64,000 bases of DNA from DASXHZ01 sp036488085. Lineage in GTDB: Bacteria > Acidobacteriota > Thermoanaerobaculia > Gp7-AA8. Below the pieces are notes generated by a model. It was given only the letters and a program-made list of their open reading frames with translations, did no database searches and was not told where the DNA came from. Each line of letters begins with the position of its first letter. The stretch's first letter is position 1. The stretch is taken from contig DASXHZ010000084.1 in the NCBI GenBank assembly GCA_036488085.1, positions 1 to 64,000 on the forward strand. The letters run 5' to 3'. The position numbers and the translations under genes were made by a program. Below are positions 15,253 to 24,280 of the stretch, in pieces.

Positions 15253-18200
15253 ATGACCCTTCTCGCGAAGATCGCGCGCGTTCTCGTGGTTTTCGGCTTT
15301 GCTGTGCAGGCATTCGCCGCCTCGCCCACCACCTGCAACGCTCCGGCGCCTCAGCCGCTCGCGCCGATGAATGGCGCGACCGTCTCAGCGCTCCCGATCA
15401 CTTTCCAGTGGTCCGCGTCAGCGGGCGCGACGGGCTATCAGCTCTTCCTGCAGAACGGGAGTGACGACTTCCAAGACATCGCGGACACGACGTCGACCAG
15501 CGTACAGCGCCTCGTCCCGACCGGTACGAACAACTGGTACGTCGTCGCGAAATTCGCCGGCTGCACCGACCAGAAGTCGGGCACGTTCACCTTCAACGTC
15601 CCGGCTAAAACCTGCCCGTCCGAAGCCCCGATCGTTCTGAATGCGCCGGCGAACGGCGCAACGGTGACTTCGCCCGTCACCTTCTCGTGGCAGCCGGTCA
15701 CCGGCGTTGCCACGTACCGCGTCTGGGCGGAGGTCGGCGACCAGAACCCGGTGATCGTCGCCACGATCTCGTCGACGTCGGCCGTGGTCCATCTTCCGAG
15801 CGCGAGCATCGAGTGGTGGGTGGAAGGCGTCTCTCTCTCCACCGCCCAGTCGTGCGCCAACGCCATCAGCAGCCATTCCCGGATCACAGTGCAGACTGCG
15901 GCGAACTGCGGCAACAATCCCGCGCCGTCACCTGTCGCATCGAGCGGCACGGTCGGTCAGAACGTCACGTTCCAGTGGAACGGGACGCCGAATGCGGCCG
16001 CCTATCGCGTCTGGCTTGCGCCGGTCGGACAGCCGTTCGACGACATCGCACTCACGAAAGACAATCAGACCTCGCAGACGCTGAGCGCCGGCAGTTACAG
16101 TTGGTACGTCGAGGCGTACTACGACGGCTGCCCGCCGGTTCCGTCCGCGACGACGCAGTTCACCGTCTCCGCGGCCGCCTGCGGTACGACGCCTCCGACC
16201 ACCCTCTCACCAACGGACAATGCGACGAACGTCGCCTCACCTGTCACCTTCACCTGGACGGCGGTCACCGGCGCCACGCGCTACCGCGTCTTCGCGCGCT
16301 CCAACGACCTCGGTACGCACGTTCTTCTCGGCGAGACGGACGGCACGTCACTGTCCAAACCGCTCCCTGCCGGACACTTTGGGTGGCATGTCGACGCCGT
16401 GTTCGACTCGTGTCCGACGCTCCGTTCGCCGGAGGTTCACTTCACGATCCCGCAGTCGCAAAACTGCACGAATACACCGGCGCAACTTCTCCTCCCCGCC
16501 GATGGTGCGACCGTCTCGACGCAGCCGGTCACGTTCGACTGGAGTGAAGTGAGCGGTGCGAGCGGCTACGTGCTCGTGTTACGCGTCAACGACGGGGCCG
16601 CGACGCCGGTCACCGAGACGACCGACACGCAGTTCACGAAGCACCTCCCCGAGGGGAGAGTCGAGTGGTGGGTCATCACGTTCGTGTCGGGCTGCAGCAC
16701 CGTCGCGTCGCAGCACTCCACCTTCACGATTCCTGCGACGAACTGCCCGACCACCGCGCCGCTGCTCCTCGCGCCACGGAACTCCGGCGTCGTAACCTCG
16801 CCCGTCACCTTCCAGTGGACGCCCGTCACCGGCGCGACGCGCTATCGCGTGTGGGTCGTGACGAGCGACGGAACCGAGAGCATCGTCGATTCGACCGATC
16901 AGACGCAGTCGAAGGTGAACCTTCCGTCCGGCAGCATTGAGTGGTTCGTGGAAGCAGTGGTCGGGACGACGTGTCCGACGCTTCGCTCCGCCGAATCGCC
17001 GCTGAAGGTCATCGATATCCCGCCGTGCGCGACTCCGGCGCGTCCGTCGCTGGAAGCTCCTGGCGCCGCCGTCTCGGGGTCGCGCTACACGGTCCGCTGG
17101 ACGAGCGTCCCGAACGCCGCGTCGTACGAGCTGCAGGAAGCGACGAAGAGCAACTTCAGCGACGCCACCACGACGACGGTTGACGGCAACTCGACGACGT
17201 TCACGCACACGACGACATCGGTCATCAGGTACCTCTACCGCGTCCGTGCCGTCAGCTCATGCAGCGATGAGCATGGGCGTTACTCCGACGTCGTCGGCGT
17301 GACGATCCTTCCGCAGCGGCCGTCGTCCTCCCAGCAGCACGTCAGCGCCGAATTTGGCGGGACGAGCCCGGTCACGCAGACGATCTTCCTCCGCGGCCAG
17401 TCGTCACCGGTGACGTTCGGCGCGAGCGCCAACAGGCCATGGATCACGATCACGCCGTCGAGCGGCACCCTCCCGGCGAGCGGTCTGTCGCTCACGGTCA
17501 CGGCCGATCCGAAGCAGCTGAACCTCGGCACGAACACCGCCACGATCACGATCACCTACACGAGCGGAGCGAGCTCCGTTCCCGGAGCGTCGCGCATGGC
17601 GACGACGACCACGTTCACGCCCGTTCCGCTCTCGGTCTCGCTCGTCTCGCCGGTAGCCCTTGGCGGGAAGACATCGCCACCGCCCGACTCTCTCATCATC
17701 CCAGCGGTCGGCCACGCCGCCGGCATCGGCGACTCGCTCTTCGAGTCGGACATCCGTGTCGCCAACACGTCGGCGGAGGTGATGAAGTACCAAGTGAACT
17801 TCACGCCGACCGCCACCGACGGCACGTCGACGGGAAGCTCCACGACGATCCAGATCGATCCCGGCGCCACGCTCGCACTCGACGACATCCTCGCCAGCTT
17901 CTTCGGCTCGACCTCGACGACCGCCCTCGGCACGTTGGAGCTGCGCCCGTTGACGTCGACGACGTCGAACGGCGCTTTCACCGACCTCGGCCAGACGCTG
18001 ACGACTGTCGCGTCGAGCCGGACTTACAACTTCACCCCCAACGGCACGTTCGGCCAGTTCATCCCCGCCATTCCGTTCTCGCAATTCATCGGCAACACCA
18101 GCGGCGTGCTCTCGTTGCAGCAGATCGCGCAGTCGGCGGCATACCGGACGAATTTCGGTCTGGTCGAAGGAGCCGGCGAGCCGGCCGACGTCGTGCTGGC

Positions 18201-19119
18201 GGTCTTCGACGACGCGGGGAACGTAGTCGGCAGGATCAATCAGTCGCTGCTTCCAAGCGAACACCTGCAGCTCAACTCACTCCTGGCGGCAAACAACATC
18301 TCGCTGACCGATGGACGCGTCGAGGTCGCGGTGACGTCGCCGACCGGCCGCGTCACGGCCTACGCATCGACGATCGACAACCAGACGAACGATCCCTTGA
18401 TGGTCTCGCCGGTCTTGAAGCCTTCCGAAGCAGCGACACGGTTCGTCCTGCCCGGCATCGGAGACTTCGATTCGGGGTTCGCGCACTGGAAGAGCGATGT
18501 GCGGGTCTTCGACAGCGGGTCGTCCGACACGCCGGTCACGATGTCGTACTACGCGCAGGGCAAAGCCGACCAGCCGATCGCCATCACTTCGTCCGTGAAG
18601 GCCGGACAGGTGCTCGCGCTCGACAACTTCATTGCCTCGCAGATGCCGCAGGCAGGAACGAACACCGCCGGATCGCTCGTGGTCACCACGCCGTCGAGCT
18701 CCAGTCTCGTCGTGAGCGGACGGACCTACACCGACATCGGCCAGGGAACGTACGGCCAGTTCATCCCCGCCGTCACGCCGGCCGATTCCGTCGGCCTGAA
18801 CGAGCGGACGCTGCAGCTCCTCCAGCTCGAGCAGTCGAGCCGCATGCGGACGAACATCGGCATCGTCGAGACCAGCGGGAACAGCGTCAACGTGCAGGTG
18901 TCCATCATCCTCCCCGACTCGCGCGTGACCCCGGTCGTGAGCCTCACCCTCGCTCCGAACGAGTTCGTGCAGCTCTCGCTCGGCGGCTTCGGCTACACCG
19001 ACTCTATCTACAACGCGCGCGCGGTGGTGAAGGTGACCGGCGGGACGGGACGCGTGACGGCCTACGCCTCCGTCATCGACCAGGTCACGCAAGACCCGGC
19101 TTACGTGCCGGCGCAGTGA
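15253..19119 (+). CDS. Large secreted multi-domain beta-repeat protein
   Basis: This 1288-residue protein has a signal peptide cleaved near AFA-AS. About seven repeats of roughly 95 residues follow (about 25-690), each with a core such as NGATVTSPVTFSW followed by YRVW and a conserved cysteine; they look like fibronectin type III or Ig-like domains. A BACON-like domain follows (about 700-800, with PWITITPSSGTLPASG). The C-terminal 470 residues contain two related halves with SDIRV/SDVRV and GRVTAYAS blocks. No catalytic motif or membrane anchor is seen. It probably acts at the cell surface in adhesion or matrix binding. Its 3' end overlaps the convergent membrane protein gene by 35 bases. Confidence 0.88.
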   Translation: MTLLAKIARVLVVFGFAVQAFAASPTTCNAPAPQPLAPMNGATVSALPITFQWSASAGATGYQLFLQNGSDDFQDIADTTSTSVQRLVPTGTNNWYVVAKFAGCTDQKSGTFTFNVPAKTCPSEAPIVLNAPANGATVTSPVTFSWQPVTGVATYRVWAEVGDQNPVIVATISSTSAVVHLPSASIEWWVEGVSLSTAQSCANAISSHSRITVQTAANCGNNPAPSPVASSGTVGQNVTFQWNGTPNAAAYRVWLAPVGQPFDDIALTKDNQTSQTLSAGSYSWYVEAYYDGCPPVPSATTQFTVSAAACGTTPPTTLSPTDNATNVASPVTFTWTAVTGATRYRVFARSNDLGTHVLLGETDGTSLSKPLPAGHFGWHVDAVFDSCPTLRSPEVHFTIPQSQNCTNTPAQLLLPADGATVSTQPVTFDWSEVSGASGYVLVLRVNDGAATPVTETTDTQFTKHLPEGRVEWWVITFVSGCSTVASQHSTFTIPATNCPTTAPLLLAPRNSGVVTSPVTFQWTPVTGATRYRVWVVTSDGTESIVDSTDQTQSKVNLPSGSIEWFVEAVVGTTCPTLRSAESPLKVIDIPPCATPARPSLEAPGAAVSGSRYTVRWTSVPNAASYELQEATKSNFSDATTTTVDGNSTTFTHTTTSVIRYLYRVRAVSSCSDEHGRYSDVVGVTILPQRPSSSQQHVSAEFGGTSPVTQTIFLRGQSSPVTFGASANRPWITITPSSGTLPASGLSLTVTADPKQLNLGTNTATITITYTSGASSVPGASRMATTTTFTPVPLSVSLVSPVALGGKTSPPPDSLIIPAVGHAAGIGDSLFESDIRVANTSAEVMKYQVNFTPTATDGTSTGSSTTIQIDPGATLALDDILASFFGSTSTTALGTLELRPLTSTTSNGAFTDLGQTLTTVASSRTYNFTPNGTFGQFIPAIPFSQFIGNTSGVLSLQQIAQSAAYRTNFGLVEGAGEPADVVLAVFDDAGNVVGRINQSLLPSEHLQLNSLLAANNISLTDGRVEVAVTSPTGRVTAYASTIDNQTNDPLMVSPVLKPSEAATRFVLPGIGDFDSGFAHWKSDVRVFDSGSSDTPVTMSYYAQGKADQPIAITSSVKAGQVLALDNFIASQMPQAGTNTAGSLVVTTPSSSSLVVSGRTYTDIGQGTYGQFIPAVTPADSVGLNERTLQLLQLEQSSRMRTNIGIVETSGNSVNVQVSIILPDSRVTPVVSLTLAPNEFVQLSLGGFGYTDSIYNARAVVKVTGGTGRVTAYASVIDQVTQDPAYVPAQ

Positions 19120-20077
19120 CGCGTGAGGGCAGGCTCCGCACATCGAGCAACGCGACGATCGTTCGATGGTTCAGCGGGAACTCGAGCATCACGTGCAAGA
19201 GACTCAGCGCATAGAGCACTGAGATCCCGACGCGGTAGTCGAACGCGAAGATGCCGACCGCCGCGATCCACATCGCGATGATCGCGACGGCGCGCGACCG
19301 CGAAACCTCATGCCATTTGATGACCGACGTCTTCGAGAACCAGTTGAGGTAGTGGTACGTGTACGAGAACGCGATAAAGCGCATCACCGCTGCACCGCCG
19401 CGCGATCCGAAGACGTCGCGCGTCGTGTATCCGAACAGCCGCAGAAGCTGCGCGTTGAGCGGCGCGAAGAATTCGTAGAGCGCGCGAAGCGACGCTGAAG
19501 GGGCTGCCGCCGGCGGCGTGACGACGAAGAAAGTGACGGCGCAAGCGATCATCACTCCGAGAGACGCCATGGCCGGCCAGCTCCGCGTCCGCAGCGCGCC
19601 GTGCAGTACGAACGCCGCAGTGAACACGAACACGTGGATGACCGTCACGAGCAGATAAGCAAGGACAAAGTAACCCGCAGACGTGCTCGCGAGCGCGAGC
19701 GTACCGGCGGCCATGAGAGTGAGCGCCACCGCGCTCGCCCGGTGGCGCACGAAGTGAAGCATCAGCGCGGAAACGAACACTAGGTAGACACAGCCGATCT
19801 CGTATTTCGGCGGCATGCTGGTCGCGTAGCCGAGGAGAAGCACGCCGGTCGTCAGCGCGACGAGCGCGAGCCACCACCTTCGCCCACGCCCGCCTGAGGC
19901 GTAGTAGCCGCGGTCGTGCAACCAGGAGATCTCGGTCAGGTAGTGAAGCGGGCCCAGCACGGCGTACACGAAGAGAAAGAGGTGAAACGGCACCGCGAAA
20001 GCGGCGACGCAAGAAACCAGCATCAAGACAGCGTTTATGAGGTCCAGGCGCGACGCGTCACGCGAGTTCATCTGCAT
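19085..20077 (-). CDS. Polytopic membrane protein with conserved histidines, unknown function
   Basis: This protein of about 330 residues has roughly eight or nine hydrophobic segments. Histidines cluster at or near membrane edges: PLHYLTE, MLHFVRHRAS, VIHVFVF, YTYHYLNWFSKTSVIKWHE and LLHVMLEFPLNH. The pattern recalls integral-membrane oxidoreductases that use His-bound metal, but I cannot assign a family. Two ATG codons (20077 and 20071) are possible starts; a longer frame upstream would cross into lpdA. It diverges from lpdA and converges with the large secreted protein gene. Confidence 0.75.
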   Translation of the reverse strand: MQMNSRDASRLDLINAVLMLVSCVAAFAVPFHLFLFVYAVLGPLHYLTEISWLHDRGYYASGGRGRRWWLALVALTTGVLLLGYATSMPPKYEIGCVYLVFVSALMLHFVRHRASAVALTLMAAGTLALASTSAGYFVLAYLLVTVIHVFVFTAAFVLHGALRTRSWPAMASLGVMIACAVTFFVVTPPAAAPSASLRALYEFFAPLNAQLLRLFGYTTRDVFGSRGGAAVMRFIAFSYTYHYLNWFSKTSVIKWHEVSRSRAVAIIAMWIAAVGIFAFDYRVGISVLYALSLLHVMLEFPLNHRTIVALLDVRSLPSRVTAPARKPGLA

Positions 20078-20131
20078 ATAATGCGCGCCGCGTCGCGTCG
20101 CATCCGTGATGCACTTCACTGGAGGTATTTC

Positions 20132-21520
20132 TTGGCAGATCAGCAATACGACGTCGTCGTCATCGGCAGCGGCCCGGGAGGGTACGTCGCCGGCATCCGC
20201 GCCGGTCAGGTCGGGCTGAAGGTCGCGGTGATCGAGAAAGACCCATTCCTCGGCGGCACCTGCCTCCACCGCGGCTGCATCCCCACCAAGTCGCTACTCG
20301 AGAACGCCGACATCTGGCAGAAGATCCAGAAAGCAAAAGAGTTCGGTATCACCATCGGCGACGTGAAGCTCGACTGGAGCGTGGTGCAGACCCGCAAGCA
20401 GAGCGTCGTCGATCAAAATGCGAAAGGCATCGAGTTCCTCTTCAAGAAGTACAAGGTCGAGCGCATCACCGGCTTCGGCAAGCTCCTCGACAAGAACACC
20501 ATCGACGTCGACGGCAAGAAGATCTCCGCGAAGAACGTCATCCTCGCGATGGGCTCAGTCCCGCGCGACCTCCCGCACATCAAGGCGGACGGAAAGCGGA
20601 TCATCAACTCCGATCACATCCTGAAGATCACGGAAGTGCCGAAGTCGATGCTCGTCATCGGCGCCGGTGCGGTCGGCTGCGAGTTCGCCTCGATCTTCGC
20701 GCGCTTCGGCACGAAGGTGACGATCGTCGAAGTCATGCCGCAGCTCCTCCCGCTCGAAGACGAGGAGATCGCGAAAGAGTTCACGCGCGTCTTCAAGAAG
20801 AAGGGCATCGACGTCTACACCGAAGCGAAGGTGATGTCGGCCGAAGTCGGCGAGAACGGCGTGAAGTGCGTCGTCGAAACGAAGGGCAAACAGCAGACGT
20901 TCGACGTCGAGGTCGTGCTCTCCGCCACCGGCCGCAGTGCCGTGACGAAGGAAGCGGGCCTCGAGAAGACGAAAGTACAGGTCGATCAACGCGGCTTCGT
21001 GCAGGTCGATCCGTTCATGCGCACCGCTGAAGCCGGGATCTATGCGATCGGCGACATCGTTCCGACGCCTGCCCTCGCCCACTGCGCCTCAGCCGAGGGG
21101 ATTCTGGCGGTCGAGCACATCAAAGGCCTCGACGTTCGCCCGCTCAATTACGACCACGTTCCCAACTGCACGTACACCGACCCCGAGGTCGCGTCGGTCG
21201 GCCTCACCGAGAAGAAGGCGAAGGAGCGCGGCTATTCGGTGAAGATCGGCAAGTTCCCCTTCACGGCGAACTCAAAAGCGAAGATCCTCGGCGAGGCGAA
21301 CGGTTTCGTGAAGTACGTCTCCGACGAAAAGTACGACGAGCTCCTCGGCGTCCACATCGTCGGACCGAAGGCGACGGAGCTGATCGCCGAGGCCTGCGCC
21401 GCGCTGGAGCTCGAAGCGACGAGCGAGTCGATCGCGAAGACCATCCACGCGCACCCGACCCTCTCCGAGGCGATGATGGAAGCGGCTGAGGACGTCGGCG
21501 GGCACTCGATTCATCAGTAA
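20132..21520 (+). CDS. lpdA: Dihydrolipoyl dehydrogenase (E3)
   Basis: E3 re-oxidises the dihydrolipoyl groups of 2-oxo acid dehydrogenases using FAD and NAD. The 462-residue protein has the FAD motif GSGPGGYVAG, the redox-active pair in GGTCLHRGCIPTK, the NAD fold IGAGAVGCEFA, the second FAD block YAIGDI and the C-terminal active-site HAHPTLSE. TTG at 20132 is the start, with GGAGG six bases upstream; a TATAAT at 20077-20082 may be its -10 box. The partner E1 and E2 genes follow 2.7 kb downstream, after iorAB. HRGC replaces the more usual NVGC within the disulfide loop. Confidence 0.95.
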   Translation: MADQQYDVVVIGSGPGGYVAGIRAGQVGLKVAVIEKDPFLGGTCLHRGCIPTKSLLENADIWQKIQKAKEFGITIGDVKLDWSVVQTRKQSVVDQNAKGIEFLFKKYKVERITGFGKLLDKNTIDVDGKKISAKNVILAMGSVPRDLPHIKADGKRIINSDHILKITEVPKSMLVIGAGAVGCEFASIFARFGTKVTIVEVMPQLLPLEDEEIAKEFTRVFKKKGIDVYTEAKVMSAEVGENGVKCVVETKGKQQTFDVEVVLSATGRSAVTKEAGLEKTKVQVDQRGFVQVDPFMRTAEAGIYAIGDIVPTPALAHCASAEGILAVEHIKGLDVRPLNYDHVPNCTYTDPEVASVGLTEKKAKERGYSVKIGKFPFTANSKAKILGEANGFVKYVSDEKYDELLGVHIVGPKATELIAEACAALELEATSESIAKTIHAHPTLSEAMMEAAEDVGGHSIHQ

Positions 21521-21580
21521 CGGACCGGTAACCGAATTGTTCGCGGCGGACCGAGCGTGTGCTCGGACAATACGTCCGGC

Positions 21581-22039
21581 ATGCCTTCGTTTTCGTTCAC
21601 CGTGAACGGGCGGCGCCGGACGGTTCAAGCCGACGCCGACACGCCGCTCCTCTGGATCCTTCGCGACACCCTCGGCCTGCGAGGTACGAAGTACGGTTGC
21701 GGGGTCGGCATCTGCGGCGCGTGCACGGTCCTCGAAGGCAAGGAGTCCGTTCGGTCTTGCCAGACCACCGTTACCGAGGCCGCGGGGAAAACCTTCACCA
21801 CGATCGAGGGGCTGTCGGCGGACGGCAATCATCCCTGCCAGCGCGCGTGGATCGACGAGGACGTCTCGCAGTGCGGCTACTGCCAGGCGGGATTCATCAT
21901 GGAGACGTGCGCGCTCCTCGCACGCAAGCCGCACCCGAACGATGCCGACATCGACCAGGCGCTCGACGGACACGTGTGCCGCTGCGGCACCTACTCGCGC
22001 ATGCGAAGGGCCGTTCATCGCGCGGCGAAGACGACATGA
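21581..22039 (+). CDS. iorA: [2Fe-2S] subunit of an isoquinoline 1-oxidoreductase-like molybdoenzyme
   Basis: This 152-residue protein has an N-terminal plant-type [2Fe-2S] domain (YGCGVGICGACTVL, closing Cys near residue 57) and a C-terminal helical [2Fe-2S] domain (QCGYCQAGF ... CRCG). This is the layout of small subunits in the xanthine dehydrogenase/IorA family, passing electrons from the molybdenum site to an acceptor. The start ATG at 21581 gives the MPSFSFTVNG family N-terminus. It overlaps the large-subunit gene in an ATGA arrangement. Confidence 0.92.
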   Translation: MPSFSFTVNGRRRTVQADADTPLLWILRDTLGLRGTKYGCGVGICGACTVLEGKESVRSCQTTVTEAAGKTFTTIEGLSADGNHPCQRAWIDEDVSQCGYCQAGFIMETCALLARKPHPNDADIDQALDGHVCRCGTYSRMRRAVHRAAKTT

Positions 22040-24186
22040 CGACACGCCGCGCGTTCCTGAAGACGTCTGTCGTCGCCGGCGCTGCCCTGGTCGTCGGCGT
22101 CACCTGGGACGGCGAGCTGTTCGCCATCGACAAACCGTCGGCGGCTTTCATCCCCAACGGATGGATTCGCATCGAGCCGACTGGGAAGACGATCCTGACG
22201 ATCGGCAAGTCGGAGATGGGACAGGGAGTGCGGACGTCACTCGCGATGATCCTCGCCGACGAGCTCGATGCCGACTGGTCCGGCGTGGAGCTGAAGCAAG
22301 CGTCGCCGGGACCGAACTTCAAGCGCCTCGGCACCGGCGGCAGTTGGAGCATCGGCGGTAGCTGGACGCCGCTCCGCAACGCCGCCGCAGCCGCGCGAAC
22401 GATGCTGGTCGACGCCGCGGCGGCGCGTTGGGGCGTCGATCGCGCGACCTGCACGACGTCGGGCGGCGCCGTGCGGCACGAAGCCAGTGGGCGAAAGCTC
22501 ACGTACGGCGAGCTCACGGCCAACGCGGCGAAGCTGCCGGTGCCGGACAAGCCGGTCCTGAAAGCGATGTCCGCGCTGACGCTCGTCGGGACGCCGCAGA
22601 GTCGCCGCGACGCGCAAGACATCGTCATCGGGAACGCCGGGTACGGCATCGACGCTCACGTGCCGGGGATGGTCTACGCGTCCATCGAGCGCGGGAAGAA
22701 AGTGAAACATCTCGACTCCGCCGCCGCGCGCCGCGTCACCGGTGTCATCGACGTCGTCACCGTGCCGAGTGGTGTCGCGATCATCGGAGAGAACACCTGG
22801 GCCGCGATGAAGGGACGGCACTCGCTCGTCGTCGAGTGGGACGACGCCTCGACGTTCAACTCCGACGACCACATGAAGGCGTTGCAGGCGGCCGCTGCCG
22901 CGAAAGAGAAGGTCACAGTGACGCGCAGCGAGGGATCGATCGCCGAGACGCTGACCGGCATCGACGCAACGTACGAATACCCATTCAACGTCCACGCTCC
23001 GGTCGAGCCGATGAACTGTCTCGCCTCCGTGCGCGACGGAAAGTGTGAGCTGTGGGTCCCGACTCAGGCTCCGAACCGGGTGCAGGAGCGCGTCGCGGCG
23101 GCGCTCGGGATCAAGCCCGACGACGTCCAGGTAAACGTGACGCTCCTCGGCGGCGGCTTCGGCCGACGCCTCAATGCCGACTACGCCGTGGAGGCGGCCC
23201 AGGTCGCCCGCGCGGTCGGGAAACCGGTGCAAGTCCTCTGGACGCGCAAGGACGACATGGCACACGGTCACTTTCATATGGCGGCGGTGCACAAGATGTG
23301 GGGCGCGATGGAGGACGGCAAGCCAGCCGCGTGGCGGCACACCTACGCAACGACGTATCACAACGTCAACGGACCGCCGGAACCCGAGGAGCTCAAAGAC
23401 CTCGCGGCGTTCTACCGCGAGATCTCGTGGGGAGTCTTCGACATCCCATATGTCATCCCGGCGATCGAGACGTCGTTCGTCGACGTCGAGACGCCGAGCA
23501 TCTCCATCGGCCCGTGGCGCTCGGTCTACGCGGCATCGTCAGTGTTCGCGCGCGAGTCGTTCATCGACGAGCTCGCGCATGCGGCAAAGCGCGACCCGCT
23601 CGAGTTCCGCCTCTCGCTCCTCGACGGCGCGAAGGACGTCTTCAAGGTTGGAAGTCTGACGATCGATCGCTCCCGTCTGCGCCGAGTGCTGAAGCTCGCC
23701 GCGGAGAAATCCGGGTGGGGAACACCGCTGCCCGAAGGGCGCGTACGCGGTCTCGCCTGCAACGTTTACGACGGCGAGACGCACACGGCATACGTCGCCG
23801 AGGTGTCGGTGCCGAAGACGCCTCAGCATGGGTTGGGAATCGTCGTGCACCGGATCGTGGCGGCGATCGACTGCGGTGTCGTTGTGAACCCGCGTGGAAT
23901 CGCGCAGCAAGTCGAGAGCGGCGCGGTCTGGGCGCTCTCGAATCTGATGAACCAAATCACGTTCGCCAACGGCCGCGCACAACAGACCTCCTACACCGAC
24001 TTCCCGGTGCTCCGAATGAGCGACTGTCCGACGGTCATCGAGACGTACCTCGTGCCGAGCCATGGTGAGCAACCGCTCGGCATCGGCGAGCCGGTCGTCC
24101 CTCCCGTGATCCCTGCCGTGCTCAACGCCGTGTTCGCCGCGACCGGGAAACGCATTCGACGGCTTCCGATGCGCTTGGACGCGTGA
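22036..24186 (+). CDS. iorB: Molybdopterin-binding subunit, isoquinoline 1-oxidoreductase-like
   Basis: This 716-residue large subunit carries a twin-arginine signal (TRRAFLKT), so the folded complex with its small subunit should be exported by the Tat system; tatA and tatC lie at 57.9 kb. The cofactor-binding segments GGGFGRRLN and GIGEP, the latter holding the presumed catalytic Glu, and EPMNCLA are as in IorB proteins. Substrates of most IorB homologues are aldehydes or N-heterocycles and cannot be predicted here. No FAD subunit is adjacent, typical of IorAB enzymes that donate electrons to a cytochrome or quinone. The ATG overlaps the iorA stop by four bases. Confidence 0.92.
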   Translation: MTTRRAFLKTSVVAGAALVVGVTWDGELFAIDKPSAAFIPNGWIRIEPTGKTILTIGKSEMGQGVRTSLAMILADELDADWSGVELKQASPGPNFKRLGTGGSWSIGGSWTPLRNAAAAARTMLVDAAAARWGVDRATCTTSGGAVRHEASGRKLTYGELTANAAKLPVPDKPVLKAMSALTLVGTPQSRRDAQDIVIGNAGYGIDAHVPGMVYASIERGKKVKHLDSAAARRVTGVIDVVTVPSGVAIIGENTWAAMKGRHSLVVEWDDASTFNSDDHMKALQAAAAAKEKVTVTRSEGSIAETLTGIDATYEYPFNVHAPVEPMNCLASVRDGKCELWVPTQAPNRVQERVAAALGIKPDDVQVNVTLLGGGFGRRLNADYAVEAAQVARAVGKPVQVLWTRKDDMAHGHFHMAAVHKMWGAMEDGKPAAWRHTYATTYHNVNGPPEPEELKDLAAFYREISWGVFDIPYVIPAIETSFVDVETPSISIGPWRSVYAASSVFARESFIDELAHAAKRDPLEFRLSLLDGAKDVFKVGSLTIDRSRLRRVLKLAAEKSGWGTPLPEGRVRGLACNVYDGETHTAYVAEVSVPKTPQHGLGIVVHRIVAAIDCGVVVNPRGIAQQVESGAVWALSNLMNQITFANGRAQQTSYTDFPVLRMSDCPTVIETYLVPSHGEQPLGIGEPVVPPVIPAVLNAVFAATGKRIRRLPMRLDA

Positions 24187-24203
24187 TAAAACCCACTGCA
24201 CTG

Positions 24204-24280
24204 CAGCTCTAAGCTCGCAGCTCTTAGCTCTAAGCATCAGCGGAGAGCGCTTGGAGCTTGGAGCTTAGAGCCTAGAGCTC
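24204..24280. repeat. Tandem-word inverted repeat before the E1 alpha start codon
   Basis: The left arm (24204-24235) is built from repeated AGCTCTA/AGCTCTT words. The right arm (24249-24280) carries their complements (TTGGAGC, TTAGAGC, CTAGAGC). The arms pair over about 24 of 32 positions around a 13-base loop. The right arm abuts the ATG at 24281, so any transcript across it would have a large hairpin in the translation start region. Sequence words differ from the elements at 31.6 and 47.3 kb, but the architecture is the same. Confidence 0.65.

Noticed and set aside
15253..19119. Mobile element or phage tail protein
   Set aside because: No transposase, integrase or phage gene is nearby, and the repeats are Ig/fibronectin-like with a Sec signal.
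19916..20131. N-terminal extension of LpdA
   Set aside because: The extension lies opposite the membrane protein gene and lacks similarity; TTG at 20132 has a GGAGG and begins the FAD domain.
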